Source of the DNA: Ziziphus jujuba
Taxonomy: Eukaryota > Streptophyta > Magnoliopsida > Rosales > Rhamnaceae
Length of the DNA stretch: 64,000 nucleotides
Assembly: GCF_031755915.1 (NCBI RefSeq)
Contig: NC_083387.1
Coordinates: forward strand, 18,559,001 to 18,623,000
Direction of reading: 5' to 3'
Shown here: positions 22,364 to 35,200 of the stretch, one piece after another
How positions within the stretch are numbered: position 1 is the stretch's first letter
Layout: every line of letters begins with the position of its first letter
Notes under the pieces: generated by a model
Told to the model about the DNA's origin: nothing
What the model saw: only the letters and a program-made list of their open reading frames with translations
Databases searched by the model: none
Program-made: the position numbers and the translations under genes

Positions 22364-23724
22364 TCAGGATAATGCATTAACAACCATATTTTCCTTACCT
22401 TTCTTGTAGCGGATGACATAAGGAAAAGTCTCAATGAACTCAATCCACTTAGCATGCCATCGGTTAAGCTTCCTTTGGCCTTTGATGTGCTTCAATAATT
22501 CATGATCTGTGTGAATCACAAATTTTTTTGGCATCAAGTAATGTTGCGATGTCTCTAAAGCCTTCATGAATGCATACATCTCTTTGTTATAGGTCGGGTA
22601 CTTCAATGCCGCTTCTTTCAACTTCTCACTAAAGTGTGCTATGGGTCTTCCTTCTTGCATTAAAACAGCTCCAATACCTACACCTATAACATTACATTCA
22701 ATTTCAAAAATTTTATTAAAATTCGGCAATATCAATAAAGGAGCATTAGATAATTTAATTAGATAATTTTTGTTTCAACAAATTAAAAGACTTCTTTTGT
22801 GATTCGCCCCATTTGAACCCAACATTCTTTTTGACAACCTCGATCAAAGGTGTTGCGATGGTGCTAAAATCCTTGACAAATCTTCTATAGAAACTAGCCA
22901 AACCATGAAAACTTCTTACTTGGGTGAGAGAAGTAGGTTTCAGTCAATCTTGTATAGCTTTCACCTTGGATTAGTCAACCTTAATTCTTGCGGCACTTAC
23001 ACAAATCCTAAAAAAAAAAGTTCATCTTTACAAAAATCACACTTTTTAAGGTTAGCAAATAATCGTTCATTTGTAAGAATATTTAAAACCTGCCTAAGAT
23101 CTCCTACATGCTCATCTAAATTTCTACTATATACAAGAATATTATCAAAGTATAAAACCATAAATTTTCCAATGAATGGGTGCATAACATGGTTCATCAA
23201 TCTCATGAAAGTACTAGGTGCATTGGTTAAACCAAAAGGCATTACTAACCATTCATATAAACCATATTTTGTTTTAAATGCGATTTTCTATTTATCACCT
23301 TCTTTCATCCTAATTTGATGATACCCACTCCTAGGTCAATTTTAGTAAACATGCATGTACCATGTAATTCATTAAGCATATCATCTAACCTAGGAATTGG
23401 ATGCCTATATTTAATAGTTATATTATTAATAACCCTACAATCTATACACATCCGCCATGGTGCATCTTTCTTAGGTACTAATAAAATAGGGACAGCATAT
23501 GGACTCATGCTTTCATGAATATAACATTTTTCAAGCAATTCACTTACTTGGCTTTGTAGCTTCTTTGTCTCCTCGAGATTATATGTAGGCCGATTAGGAA
23601 TTGTAGCTCCAGAAATAAAATCAATTTGATGTTCAATCCCTCGAATGATTGGTAAACCACTTGGAATTTCTTCCGGAAAGACATCATCAAATTCCTGCAA
23701 AAGAGAAGAAATAAAACTTGGCAA
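22364..23724 (-). pseudogene. Reverse transcriptase and RNase H of gypsy F
   Basis: At 23305-23724 is the RT N-terminal half ([19 protein letters not shown], then PYAVPILLVPKKDAPWRMCI, then MFTKIDL). At 22997-23242 is the palm ([17 protein letters not shown], then [13 protein letters not shown]). YFDD has become YFDN (23141-23152). At 22364-22735 is RNase H ([19 protein letters not shown], then [13 protein letters not shown]), fairly complete. Each part is open, but frameshifts lie between them. Confidence 0.9.
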
Positions 23725-24570
23725 TTCAAGCTCTTCAAAGTTAGCTTGATATTTAAATAAGCATCTTTAAAAATCATGACCAGCAATGATTTATTACTTA
23801 AAAATGCCTTTTTAACCTCACCTAGGCTAAGATAATTTTTTTTTTCTTCTCTTTCCTCTCTTTTTCTTTTCCATTTTTGGATTTCACTTGCTCTCATGCT
23901 CTCGATTTTTACAAATTTTCCCTCTCTCTTGGATTCCTCACTCTTTTTCCTCTCATTCTTGGGTTTAGAATACTTACCTTGATGTGGATGTTCAGTCTTG
24001 CCCTCTTGGATAGGTGATGAAGCCATGGGTGCCATGCTTGACTTCTCTTTAAGCTGTTCGGCCTCACTCCTTTGTTGCATTTGTAATTAGTCTCTAAATA
24101 CCTCTTTTAAAGTTAATGGCTCAAGCTTAATCTTCTTACCTTTGAATCGCAATACAATCACATTCTCTCTACCATAGTGTGTGGTGTCTTTATCAAATTG
24201 TCATGGCCTTCCCAACAAAATATGACCAGCATGCATAGGCATAATATCATATAATACAACATCCACATATTTTTCAATGCTAAACTTTAACTTGGCTTGT
24301 TTATTTACTTGTTTATTTACTTACATCTCACCATTATCATTAAGCCATTATAATCTATATGGTTTGGGATGTTTGATTGTTGTTAGATCTAATTTCTTAA
24401 CTACCACATTATTAATTACATTAGCACAACTTCCACTATCAATTATCATACTACAAGTATTATCTTAGACTTCACATCGGGTATGGAAGATGTTTTCTCT
24501 TTGGACTTGATCTTCATCTTTATACACGGTTAAGACTCCTTCCCACCAAACTCAATTCAGCTTTTGAAGC
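23725..24570 (-). pseudogene. Protease and basic linker of gypsy F
   Basis: On the minus strand near 24414-24460 is the retroviral-type protease active site with IIDSGSCANV, whose DSG is intact. It is followed by the VPMHAGHILLG-like block around 24220-24250. At 23760-24080 is a lysine/glutamate-rich linker (for example QKWKRKREEREEKKNYLSL) before RT. Stops and shifts break the frame several times. Confidence 0.78.
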
Positions 24571-25841
24571 TTCAAGATTCTCAGCTTCATCTTATTCTTC
24601 AATTGCTTCATCTACAAGTTCGGCTTCTTCCTCGAATACTTCACTTTCGAACTCCAATTCCCCATTGCCTCTAAGCACTGTAATTGAATTCTTCTATTTG
24701 GGCATTGGTTGGCAATTTGTTGTTGTCCCTGGCACATAAAACAAACAATATCTCTAGTTCTTGAGGATTTAGGATCAGATTTACCTTCCAACTTAGGTGC
24801 TTGAGCTGAATCCAACCTTGTATCCCTCCTTGACCGATTGCAGCTCTCTTCTCATTAGTTTGGTTTTAGCCATGTGTCATATGTGGGATTGCTTCTCCAA
24901 ACACTTGAATTAGGCCTCCCGTTGTTGGAAACTCCTCCAAACTATGAGCTTGTACCCCTCCTCTTGAATTGGTTCTCAATTATAATAGCTCCATGAAGCA
25001 TCTCTTCCAAGTCCACATATTATTTTAACTCCACTTGGTTGGCTATTTCTCGATCTAAACCTCCCAAAAACTGTGCCATGGTTACCTCATAATCCTCATT
25101 TATGCTCAATCTCCTCTCTTTGTAGTACTCTTCCACGGTCCTACTTCCTTGTGATAATGATTGAAGCCTTTGATGCAGCAACCTATGGTAATGAGTCGGC
25201 ACAAATGTCTTTCTCATGGCTCCTTTCATTTATTGCCAAGTAGTAATTAATTCATCACCAACTCTCCTTCGGGTACCTTGCTCATTAGTCTACCATTGAA
25301 GTGCATAATATCCAAATTCCAAAGCAACCAATTTAACCATATTTGCCTCGGCAGTAAAAAATCATCTCCATGCACTCTTCCTACTCTAGGTAAGCCTCCG
25401 GATTACTCTTTCCCATAAAAGGTGGTATATTGATCTTAATTTTGCCAAGGTCATATGTTCAAACTCCTCTTTGAGGTTATCTCCAAAATTACCTCCTTCA
25501 AATTCCTCTCTAAAACGTTTACGGCCTTCTCGACTTCGACCTCGACCTCCTTGGTGTTCCTCTCTTGGATTTGGCCCACATTGGAAATTCTCAATTATGT
25601 CCATTTTTTTATCTAGGTGATCAAGGTGAGCATTTATCCTTTGAAGTTGTTCCAAAATCGCCATCATATCGGTAAGTTCATCTCCAAGTCCTATTGCTCT
25701 TGACTCACCTTTGTATCCCATGGATTTCTCTTCAAGATTTCTTAATGAACTATTTCCTTTCCTCATTATTGGTTTTGTCATGTTAGTAAAAATATAGCAA
25801 AAAATCCTCACCAAGAGTACTCCCTCATGTGTTTCACTCAA
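24571..25841 (-). pseudogene. Gag of gypsy F
   Basis: Starts at about 25780 on the minus strand (MTKPIMRKGNSSLRNLEEKS) and includes a coiled, leucine-rich part (LEQLQRINAHLDHLDKKMDI). The Gag domain proper is at 25020-25229 (FVPTHYHRLLHQRLQSLSQG). A zinc knuckle lies at 24740-24760, CFMCQGQQQIANQC, where the histidine ligand has become glutamine. At least three frames are needed, so it is a pseudogene. Confidence 0.85.
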
Positions 25842-27065
25842 ACAAGGTCTCGATATTCGTGCTTACACATTAGTTTTGTCTTTTAACCCTCTTTTAAGTT
25901 CACATTCTCTTGCCTTTTTCCACTGAAAGATTTATCTCAAAATTCTATTAAAACACACTCAAAACAGCAACTAGATCACAAGCACGCTCTAATTAAACTT
26001 ATCAACAAAATAACAACTAAAACAAGCAAAGACAGAGTGAATTGACAAAACCTAGTCTCAACCTTACTAACCAAAAACAAGGTAAAATAACAAAGTAATT
26101 TTCAAAATTAACAAGGAATAAATTAGAATATTAAGGACCAATAATTCAAGGATAAAATCGAAAAAAGAGATTCGAACAACGAAAAATAAATAATTTGAAC
26201 AAAATATAGAATAGTTATTGGTAGGAGTTTTTGTAATTCAAGTCTTTGTCTCAATTCCTTTAACCAATTTTAATCCAAACAATTTTAGCACTCAAAATTC
26301 AAATATCCAGCAACCAAATATTGAATAAATAATCAGAAACTTAACAATTACAATTATGTTCCTCGAAATCAAACAATCCTCAATAATATTCTACCAAAAC
26401 CGGCTTTTGTACATAATTTTTTTATTTTTATTTTTATCTTCGGCCTTTCTTTCTTTTTCTTTTTTTTCTTTTTTTTCCGTTTTAAAATCACTCACAGATT
26501 ATAAACACCAACTCCAGTAGCAATAAACAACACCAAAATTGCAATTCCAATGCCAAAAATTCAACAAACCTGATCCAAACTTCAACAAAAACAAATTGCA
26601 AATATTTGTAGGGTTTATGCAATATGTTATCAAATCTCTCTTTTTTTTTGTTTTTTTGTTTTGAATATATGAATGCAACTAATTACTAAGAACTAAAATG
26701 CAAAACAAAATTGAATATATATGCCAACAGCCAACAAAGAAAAATCAACAAAATTGAATATAGCAACCAAATATTGAATATATGAATGCAACAAAGAAAA
26801 ATCAACAATAAACCAAATTACTAAGAACTAAAATGCAAAACAGCCAACAAACTAGGAAGCAAAAAATTTGGCTAAAACAAATAAACAAATTCGGCTATGA
26901 AGAAATTTTTTTTTTTGTTTTGTTTTATTTTTTTTATTTTTTTATGCAGAACATGAATGAGATAGAAGCAACCTTAACCTAATGTTAAAATTGTAGAATA
27001 ACACAGACCAAAATAAAGCAAATAAGATAGATCAAACACGAACAATATTTGGCTCTAATACCAAA
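25842..27065 (-). other. Leader and primer-binding site of gypsy F
   Basis: An AT-rich leader matching the G leader at 53590-54655 and, reversed, the plus-strand leaders at 17-18 kb and 20-21 kb. The primer-binding site is at 27051-27065 (plus strand GGCTCTAATACCAAA), next to the LTR. No gene seen. Confidence 0.75.
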
Positions 27066-27949
27066 TGATACGAACCTAGGTAGACTTGCTCTTAAATCGT
27101 ATTATATTAGCCCGAATCACAATTAAGTTCAGGGTCTAATGATCACCTTAACCTTAATCAACTTGTGATTAAAAACCTTGATATATGATAAAGGTGCCAC
27201 AATAGGTGATGGATGTCCCATTGGTAAATCAAACTAAAACACTTGATTTCTATTATGTATTTTAGGTGTTAAAGAAAACAAAGAGAATTCTTTCTCGCAA
27301 ATAAATTTTTGAATAATATCTAACCTGCTTTCTCATTGAAAAATAAACTTTTAAATAGGCTAAGAGTACAAAACAAAAACTCTAGAATAGTAGGGCAAAT
27401 TTCTGCCAACGTGGATTGGAATTAGGAAAGTGGCCGAATTTTCGAACCTTTCCTAAACTAAATTGGTTTAATTAATTCTTTAATTTTGGAAATAGGAATT
27501 AATTAACTTACAATCAAAATATATAAAATTCTAACTTTTCTAAAGTAATTGGTCCAGCAAATAAATAAATAAAAACCAAAATAAAGACTTTCCTAAACAA
27601 AAGTTAAATGTTCAAATTAGGAAACTAGTTGGCATGATTTCATGGTCCCTTGTAGTGGTCAATCACGTTCATAAACCAACAATTTCACTCCTTGCTGCAC
27701 GGAGTCCATTAGAAGCACCAAAACAGCTTGTCGAGTCCATTTTGGCCTTCATAACTTGAATGCCTAAGACAAGCTTTGGATCTTCTAGTATTGTCATGCT
27801 CTATTGAGATTGAATCACTCCTTGGATGAAGTTAACCAGATTGTTATTGAATTTCCTAGCGTGTGCCCTATTGATTGGTCGCATCTTCATTTGTACAGGA
27901 TTAACACCTTAGCGGGTAGTCGGTTGTATGGGTATGGGCAGATTCTCAT
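27066..27949 (-). repeat. LTR-alpha, 5' LTR of gypsy F
   Basis: Runs from TGATACGAACC to GCAGATTCTCA in minus orientation, about 884 bp. It is shorter than the 1.13-kb copies because of an internal deletion near 27630-27650. It is followed by TAAGT with no left-hand partner. Confidence 0.85.
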
Positions 27950-28010
27950 AAGTGACTAAATTAAGAACAATATTGATAGAGAGTGACAAGTCTGCCAATG
28001 GAGGCAGGGT

Positions 28011-28475
28011 GGTGGCTAGAAAAATAAAAAATGATCCAATTCATTCCTAAATGGATTCAAGAGCACTCGATTTGAACCCTGGGTTCGGGGACAGATTTTT
28101 ATGGTTTAGGGGATAAAACGAGTATTTTAGAATTTGTTCATTATTGGGCATGCTTCTCAACACTTATATAGGGCGTTAGGTCATTAAAAGACAAAAATCC
28201 AGGACTAATTTAGACATTTGATATAATATTGATGTTTACATGCTGGTGGCCAAAAAAAATAAAAAATAGTGGTGATCTAATTTAATCTTAAAGTCTAACC
28301 GAATCGAACCTTGGGTTTGGGGAGAGGTTTTCAGGTTTGGGGGATAAAACGGTATTTTAGAATTTGTTCAATGTTGGGCATGCTTCCCACCACTTACATA
28401 GGGCCTTGGGCCATACTAGCAGACAAAAATCCGGGACTGGTTTGGATAATGATATAATATCGATGTTTAAAACTT
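28011..28475. repeat. Tandem repeat of two about 232-bp units
   Basis: Unit 1 at 28011-28244 and unit 2 at 28245-28475 share GGTGGC at their starts, then GAACC(C)T(T)GGGTT(C/T)GGGG, GGGGATAAAACG, TTTTAGAATTTGTTCA, GGGCATGCTTC and ATAGGGC. A partial third unit (GGGATTGGTTTGGATATTAA...) follows at 28476-28520. No coding frame. The rest of 27950-29244 is AT-rich with no gene seen. Confidence 0.85.
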
Positions 28476-29244
28476 TCGGGATTGGTTTGGATATTAATAT
28501 AATACTGATGTTCATAACCTTTTAGAGCTATAACTTATTTATATGTAACACAGAATTTGACATGCCACCAATCTATAAACTTATATCTATATGCTCTATA
28601 TGATAGTATACAGGTCAAACCAAAACATTAACCATATAAAATGTCAAATTTGAGATCCACAAATGATCCAGTTAGTCAAATTCGATTTAAGTTGCAAAAT
28701 TTTGGATAGTTTTTCGAGATAGAATGTTACATAGGTGTTCTAATGAGAGATTAGCTAATTAATGAAAAATATAACCATTAGTTTTCTTCCTTAGAGATTG
28801 TTGTCGCTGTCTGTTATAATAATAAAATAAAAAAATTTACATTTATCAACATGAGTAAGAAATAAGCAACAAATCTACGCTTGTTAAATAAGGTTACTAA
28901 TGTTCATTTTACATTCACTGGCATTAGTTCTCTTTTAGTTTGATAAACAAATTTCTCCCATCTCGAAAAAATATTGACTTTCCTATTAATTGAATAAAAC
29001 TCCCCATGAAAGTATGAGGGTCACAAGATAAATCTAGTGAACAATAAACAAATAAAATAATAATAAAAAAAATAACTCCTTTAGTACACTTTGAAATTCT
29101 GATTGGCTTTATAGGACGATTCCTTATCCCTTAAAACTCTATAACACAATCAATCGTACCTGTTTAAGTTCGAAAGTTCTCTCACTTAAATCGCTAAATA
29201 ACTACTAATCAAATTATCTAACCTATTATATTCCATAGTCTTAT

Positions 29245-32200
29245 TCAAGGGAATTGGAATCCTCCCCCAATACTATCGGTTGTTCCTCCACTGGGTGGGT
29301 CAATGGCAATCCAGAGCAAGGACAGTGTAATTGCAATTAGACCTGACCAGACAAAAACAATTGTAGGTGTCTTCCCTCTCCTTCCCATCAAACCTTTTGC
29401 AAAAGGATACAAATGAGCCAAGACCCAGAAACTAAAGAATGCTCCACCCATCAACTTACTCCATTTCGGATTTTCACTGTAAACCGTCCTCGCAAACGCT
29501 ACCGCCATTGCAATTATGTTCACCATGGCGATCACAATGGGAGGAATCATCAACGAAGTCCATTTCACGATGTACAAATCGGCGTAAATGTCGTCGTTGT
29601 CATCTCCTCCTGATTTGGATGTCAACGTGAATGATATTTCAATTCCTGCTATCACTTTCAAAAGGCCTTGTACCACAGCCGCGAAGTGAGCACTAGTTCC
29701 GGAGATGAGCCAAAACTGTTCATTTCTCCACCAGTCTTCTAATCCAACACCGGACCATTTCACCTCTAGGATTGCCAGTCCAATAAGGCATAAAGTTATG
29801 GTAAGTAAATAGACTAAGAACGTGACATTCAGAGTTTGCACGATGAAGTTTCCAGATAAGAGCGACAGTGCCGGAAGGAAGCAATAGACGATGAGGAACA
29901 CAGAGGTGAAAGGGTATATGCCAACATTAAGATAAGCAAGACGCTGAAGAACCTTGAGTCTCCTGGTGGCAAGGAATGCGTTGTTTCTGGAGAAGAAGAT
30001 TTCGACCGAGCCAGTAGCCCACCGCAGCACTTGGTGAAGTCGATCAGTGAGATTGATGGGTGCAGATCCTCGAAATGCGTCGCGCTTGGTAATGCAGTAG
30101 ACCGAGTGCCATCCACGGTTATGCATCCGGTAGCCTGTCACCACATCTTCTGTGACCGAACCATAAATCCAACCCACACGGTCTCCCCATTCGGTCTTGT
30201 CTTCATACCTGTCATGATGAACAGTCAACCTTTTTGTCATTCCATATGCTTACTATAAGCTATGCTTGTTCTCATTCACGTCCAGCATTGGCAAAATAAA
30301 AATAAACCAAATGAATAAAAATAATTGGTTTTAAATGTAGTGTGAGATTCTATCATTAACCGGAAAAATAAATAAATAAATAGAAGATCTCCATCCTGCT
30401 AATATAAGTTAGGTTTAGAATTAGTTTTGATACGTTGTTTACATTTGTCCATGCATGTATATCACAACTTAGCATATCAAAGTGTTAAAAAAAAGAAAAA
30501 AAAAAAAAAAAAGAAATGCATACCAACATGAAATGACGGATACGGCTTCAGCAACACTGGTGGCATCAAGCGGTTCGCGGGGGATCCTAAGAGCACCGGG
30601 AGGCCTGCCGTACTTGACTGCAGGATGATCGACAATTGGGCGGCCATGGAACTCAGCAACCGGTATAGACTCCGCTAACAATGTTGAATTTCCAAAACGC
30701 TTTGGAAGTAAGTTCACATCTAGATCAGGATCAAAGTCAGTGGCTGCTAAGGGTTGTGTTTGTGCCGGTATTTCTGTGTCATCCTTATGTTTTAGCTTGT
30801 CAGTCTGCGGTGGATCGAAACCATACAGAGCAAACCGCCTAAACATGCATCCCGTTCCCACATAAACCGGACCCTGAAGGAGGTTATCGATTTCAAATTC
30901 AATTTAGTACACCAATAAAAGGTGGAAGGAATATGCATATACAATGGTAAATTTTCCAAAATTCCTCGACTTTATACTTTTTTTTAATTTTTTTTTTATT
31001 GCGCCACTTTGTTTTAAGGAATTTATTTAATTGTAAGTTAAATAACTTTTTTTTCCAATAATGTTTTTCACCTTTATTTAATAAAACAAATGGTTTAGGT
31101 AAAGAGTATCAATTTGTCAAATTTTCATTTCATTAGAACTTATCAATTAAATTTGCTAAGCATACAAACTTAGCTATTGCTACGTCGTCGCTTCAGAGAT
31201 AAATCGAAACAAATTTAAAATGTGAGGGGATAAATTGCAATTTTCAAAAATTTAGACACAAATCTGAAAATATAAAATAAAAAAAAAAAGTATAAAATAG
31301 ACTTGAGCGACAAGATTGAAAAATTTGGGGGTACATACCTGTACGCCGTCAAGAGCACGCATGTTGCCATCAAAAAAGACAGTATTATTATTAGCATAAC
31401 GATCAGAGGGATCAATGCCTTCAAATCTCTGAGGGAACTGAACGTAGCAGATGTTTTCGCCGCCACGATCCATCATGAAGCACATTCCTTCGCGGACGGC
31501 TTTGCAATTGTAGATATAGTGATCGCAGTCAAGGTTGAGAATGAAAGGGCCATTGGATAGAATAGCTGAAGCTCGTACCAGTGCGTTCATGGCTCCAGCT
31601 TTCTTGTTGTGATCATAGCCATGCCGCTTCTCGCGCGAGACATATACAAACATCGGGAGGCGTATATCGACATCCGTGAAATCTATGATCTTGTCATCGG
31701 TGCCTCCTAGTAATGGATCGCTGCTCGGAGGCTTCAGCATCACCTGCCAATTTTGTGCATGTTTTGATCATTGCAGACTATGTTGAATCACACAATACGG
31801 TAGGAACACTTTTGGATCCTCTATTTTGTTCATAGTTTTATTCTGTCTTCTTCATTTTAATTTTTTTCATTCAAGTGCTTCAATTTTAATTTTAGTTTCG
31901 ATGTGGGTCTTACACTTTTCATATTTTTAAATGAAGAATCTCATTTTTAATTCTGATTACGGTTCAAGGCAAAAGATAATGACAATTTTAATTGAAATAT
32001 ATGTTTGGTTATAAGACTTGAGTTAAATTAACAGAGCATTCCTTAAAAAAAATAAAAAAAATAAAAAAAAAAAATAAAAAGAAAGAAAAAATAATAAAAG
32101 AAAAGAAAAGGAAAAAGTATATTTATATCGACATTGAAACCAAAATACCAAAAATTGAAGGTTTCAATTATAAAATATAAAATAAATAAATAAATATATA

Positions 32201-35200
32201 TATATATATTGGGTCGAAAAATATAGCTTGCCCTAAACTACTACTCTTTGAATTTCTAGGAATACATGTTTTCTTATTCTACTTATCTGAATTTTACCTT
32301 AGCAATATATTTATATGATATATGACATGTGATATCAGATGAAAGACTGATATATATTGTTAGAAAGAAAGATGTGAAACTGTACGTATGTAAATATTTT
32401 CTAATTACAACATAGATTTCTTGTGCAATCTATCAAAATTAGATCTGTTCTCTACACAACAAACAAAAAAACACACACACACACACACATCTATTATTAG
32501 ATTTTGTCATTTTTCTATTGGAAAGAATTATTGGTTTCATATCTTTAACTGTTTCAAAAGCTACGATCTAAAAAACTGCATTGTTGGTCTATACAAATAT
32601 AATAAATTATTAAAAGCTTCAAAAAAGGAAAGTGATATATTATATATATATAGACAAAATGAAATATTAATGCATTTTGAATCTTAATAATTGAAACAAT
32701 TCAAAGACTAGTAATAAGAGATCTTGGTAATTTTCAGTTTTTAACCATTAATGGATACATCCAATGGTGCATAAATGACCAAAAATTATTGGTAGCTATG
32801 ACCATGATTAATAGACAGCTATATGTGCCTATTTAAAGACGAAGCTAATATTTGTTAAAAACGTTTTGTGGAATACGTTTAATGGAACGGCCATTTTAGT
32901 ACATGTATGACACGATAAATTTCAAGATTATATCCTCTCTCTATTCGGAAGTTGAAGACAGTGGCAAATTTTGAAATGTAAACAAAGATTTAATTTGTTT
33001 TCATTAATTTATATTATAACTTCTAGTCACCCTTTTCATATTAAAAGATCATGCCAAAAAATTGAAATTAAATTTGCACCCATAGTAGTACCTGAAGAAT
33101 TCCTGCATGGTCACCTTTAGCATGATCGCTTGAAGGAACAGCCCAAGTACCAGGCCAGTGGGTCCCATCAGCCATCCATGTAGCCTTCAATATCTTTATC
33201 GGCTCCATTGGGTCCCCTCCACTCTCCCTTATATGCTTTAACATCTTCATTTCCTCTCTTGCGTTGAAGGCGTCCGATCTCCTCCGAATCGAATCAGGCA
33301 GCCCATTGATCCTTACCTTAAATTCATCATACTCCCTCTTTATCTTCCTCCTGTCTTTCACGAAATCTGACCTACTTTTATTCCTAGTTGGATCGACTTT
33401 CAAGCTAAAGTAGCTCTCCGGATTCCTCGGTTCGATATCATGTTTCCGGCAAAATGGAACCCACAAATCAGCGAAGCTTGCAGCCTCGGCCATGGCCTCA
33501 AAGGTTAGAAGTGCGCCGCCATCATCGGAGATATAGCAAGCTAGCTTCTCCACTGGATAATCAACGGCTAGAATTGAAAGGATAGTATTGGCAGTGACTA
33601 GAGGTGGTTCTTTTTCGGGATCCGCGGTGGAGACAAACATATCGCAGCCTGGTAAATCGGAGCGGCCGGTGGGATTCGATGGCGATGGCATATCGAACTT
33701 CTCCCGGAGGACCTCGAGGTCGGTGGATCGGTTGATTGGGCAGAGCTTGGGAATCTGGTCGAGAATCCATGAGAAAGCAAACCATACCTCACAAATTACT
33801 GACATAAGCCATAACCATATTGCGTCTTCGTTTGGATGAACGAGTCTCCATTCCAAGAAGAAACCAAGCACCACAAGCCTAACCAAGATCAACAGCCTGA
33901 CAATAATAATAAATTTAATGTGGCTTATTTTAATCGCATGTTAAGGAATAACGGGAACGACGAATAATGAATAATAAAATGTAATAACATATATGAAACA
34001 AGTGATTTCCTGTTTTCTTTTTTTTTCTTTTTTTTCTTTTTTTTGGTTTGTAATTATTATTTTTATGCCATTTTAAATATTAATTTCTCCCAATAAAAGA
34101 AAAGGCCAAAGGGTGCTGAATACAAGAGAATCAAACAGAAAAAAAATGCTTTTTCATTATATGAAATTTCGTAGTCCCTACGTTAAGGCTAACTAAGCAT
34201 TCGTTCGTCAGAAAAGGAAAAAAAATAAAATAAAAAATAAAAATTGCTCTTTTGGTGATCTTTATCTTTATCAATTTTTTTCCTTAAAGATTTTACTTTT
34301 ACTTGCGTATACCTTGCTTACTTTATAAATGATAGTTAGCCTTTTCACGTAACTACAAGTTTTAAGAAATTATTGCTTACAAGATTGAAGAAAAAAAAAA
34401 TTAAAATCATATTAATCAATTTATATGATAAGATTGATTTTTATATATACATTTTTATTTTAGCCAATATAAATGATTATGATAGTAGTAAATTATCAAT
34501 AATGTATGATTAATCTTTCAAAAAAAAGAAGAAAAAAAGAAAACAAATGTCAAAAATATGAACAAACAATGGATAACTTACTATTTTTTGTTTTTTTTGG
34601 GATTAATTTTATTTTCTTATTTGTTTAGCACGATTCGGTGGGCTAGTAATGTACAGGCTACAACATTGAGTTTTAGTACTAAATTTAACAATCTTTAATT
34701 TAAGTTTAATAGGGATGCATATATAATACATGCATATATACATGTATGTATGTATGTACGTACTGACCTATAAGGGCTGATAATGCCAGCTTGAATTGGC
34801 ATTTTTCTACTTAGAGGTTTCCAAGGCTTATCTTTAGCATCCAACATGCCTCCATGGAACCCTTCATCCCCATCATCATCATACATATGATCATCTTGTG
34901 GCCAATAAGCATTGCCAACACCATATGTACCTTTTGTCTCAAACAGCCACCTATTATGATCAAATTCTCCATTTTGATTTCTTTTCATCATTGACATATT
35001 ATTAGGATCCCTACTTGAGCCATCTGGGCCTGGAAGTTGTAGTGTTCCACTTGAATAATTATCTTGCGGATCATCATCAAAGTCGGTTCTATATGGTTCC
35101 TTGCAACCAGGACAAAGTCCAGTATCCTTTTGGGCATCCAGGAAGCAATCTCTACAAATTTTGAACCTAAAGAAGATAGACAATATTTCAAATGCATACT

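Noticed and set aside
21409..27949. Considered gypsy F as a complete element
   Set aside because: The 3' LTR and integrase C-terminus are missing and the left side is plus-strand sequence joined at a fold-back.
28000..28520. Direct repeats considered as a CRISPR array
   Set aside because: Units are about 232 bp, without short repeats and spacers, and the genome is a plant's.
30031..30258. Plus-strand frame across CSLD exon 6
   Set aside because: Complement of the conserved TED/QVLRW region. No independent support.
33588..33839. 83-codon plus-strand frame across CSLD exon 3
   Set aside because: Antisense to well-conserved catalytic-domain coding sequence.
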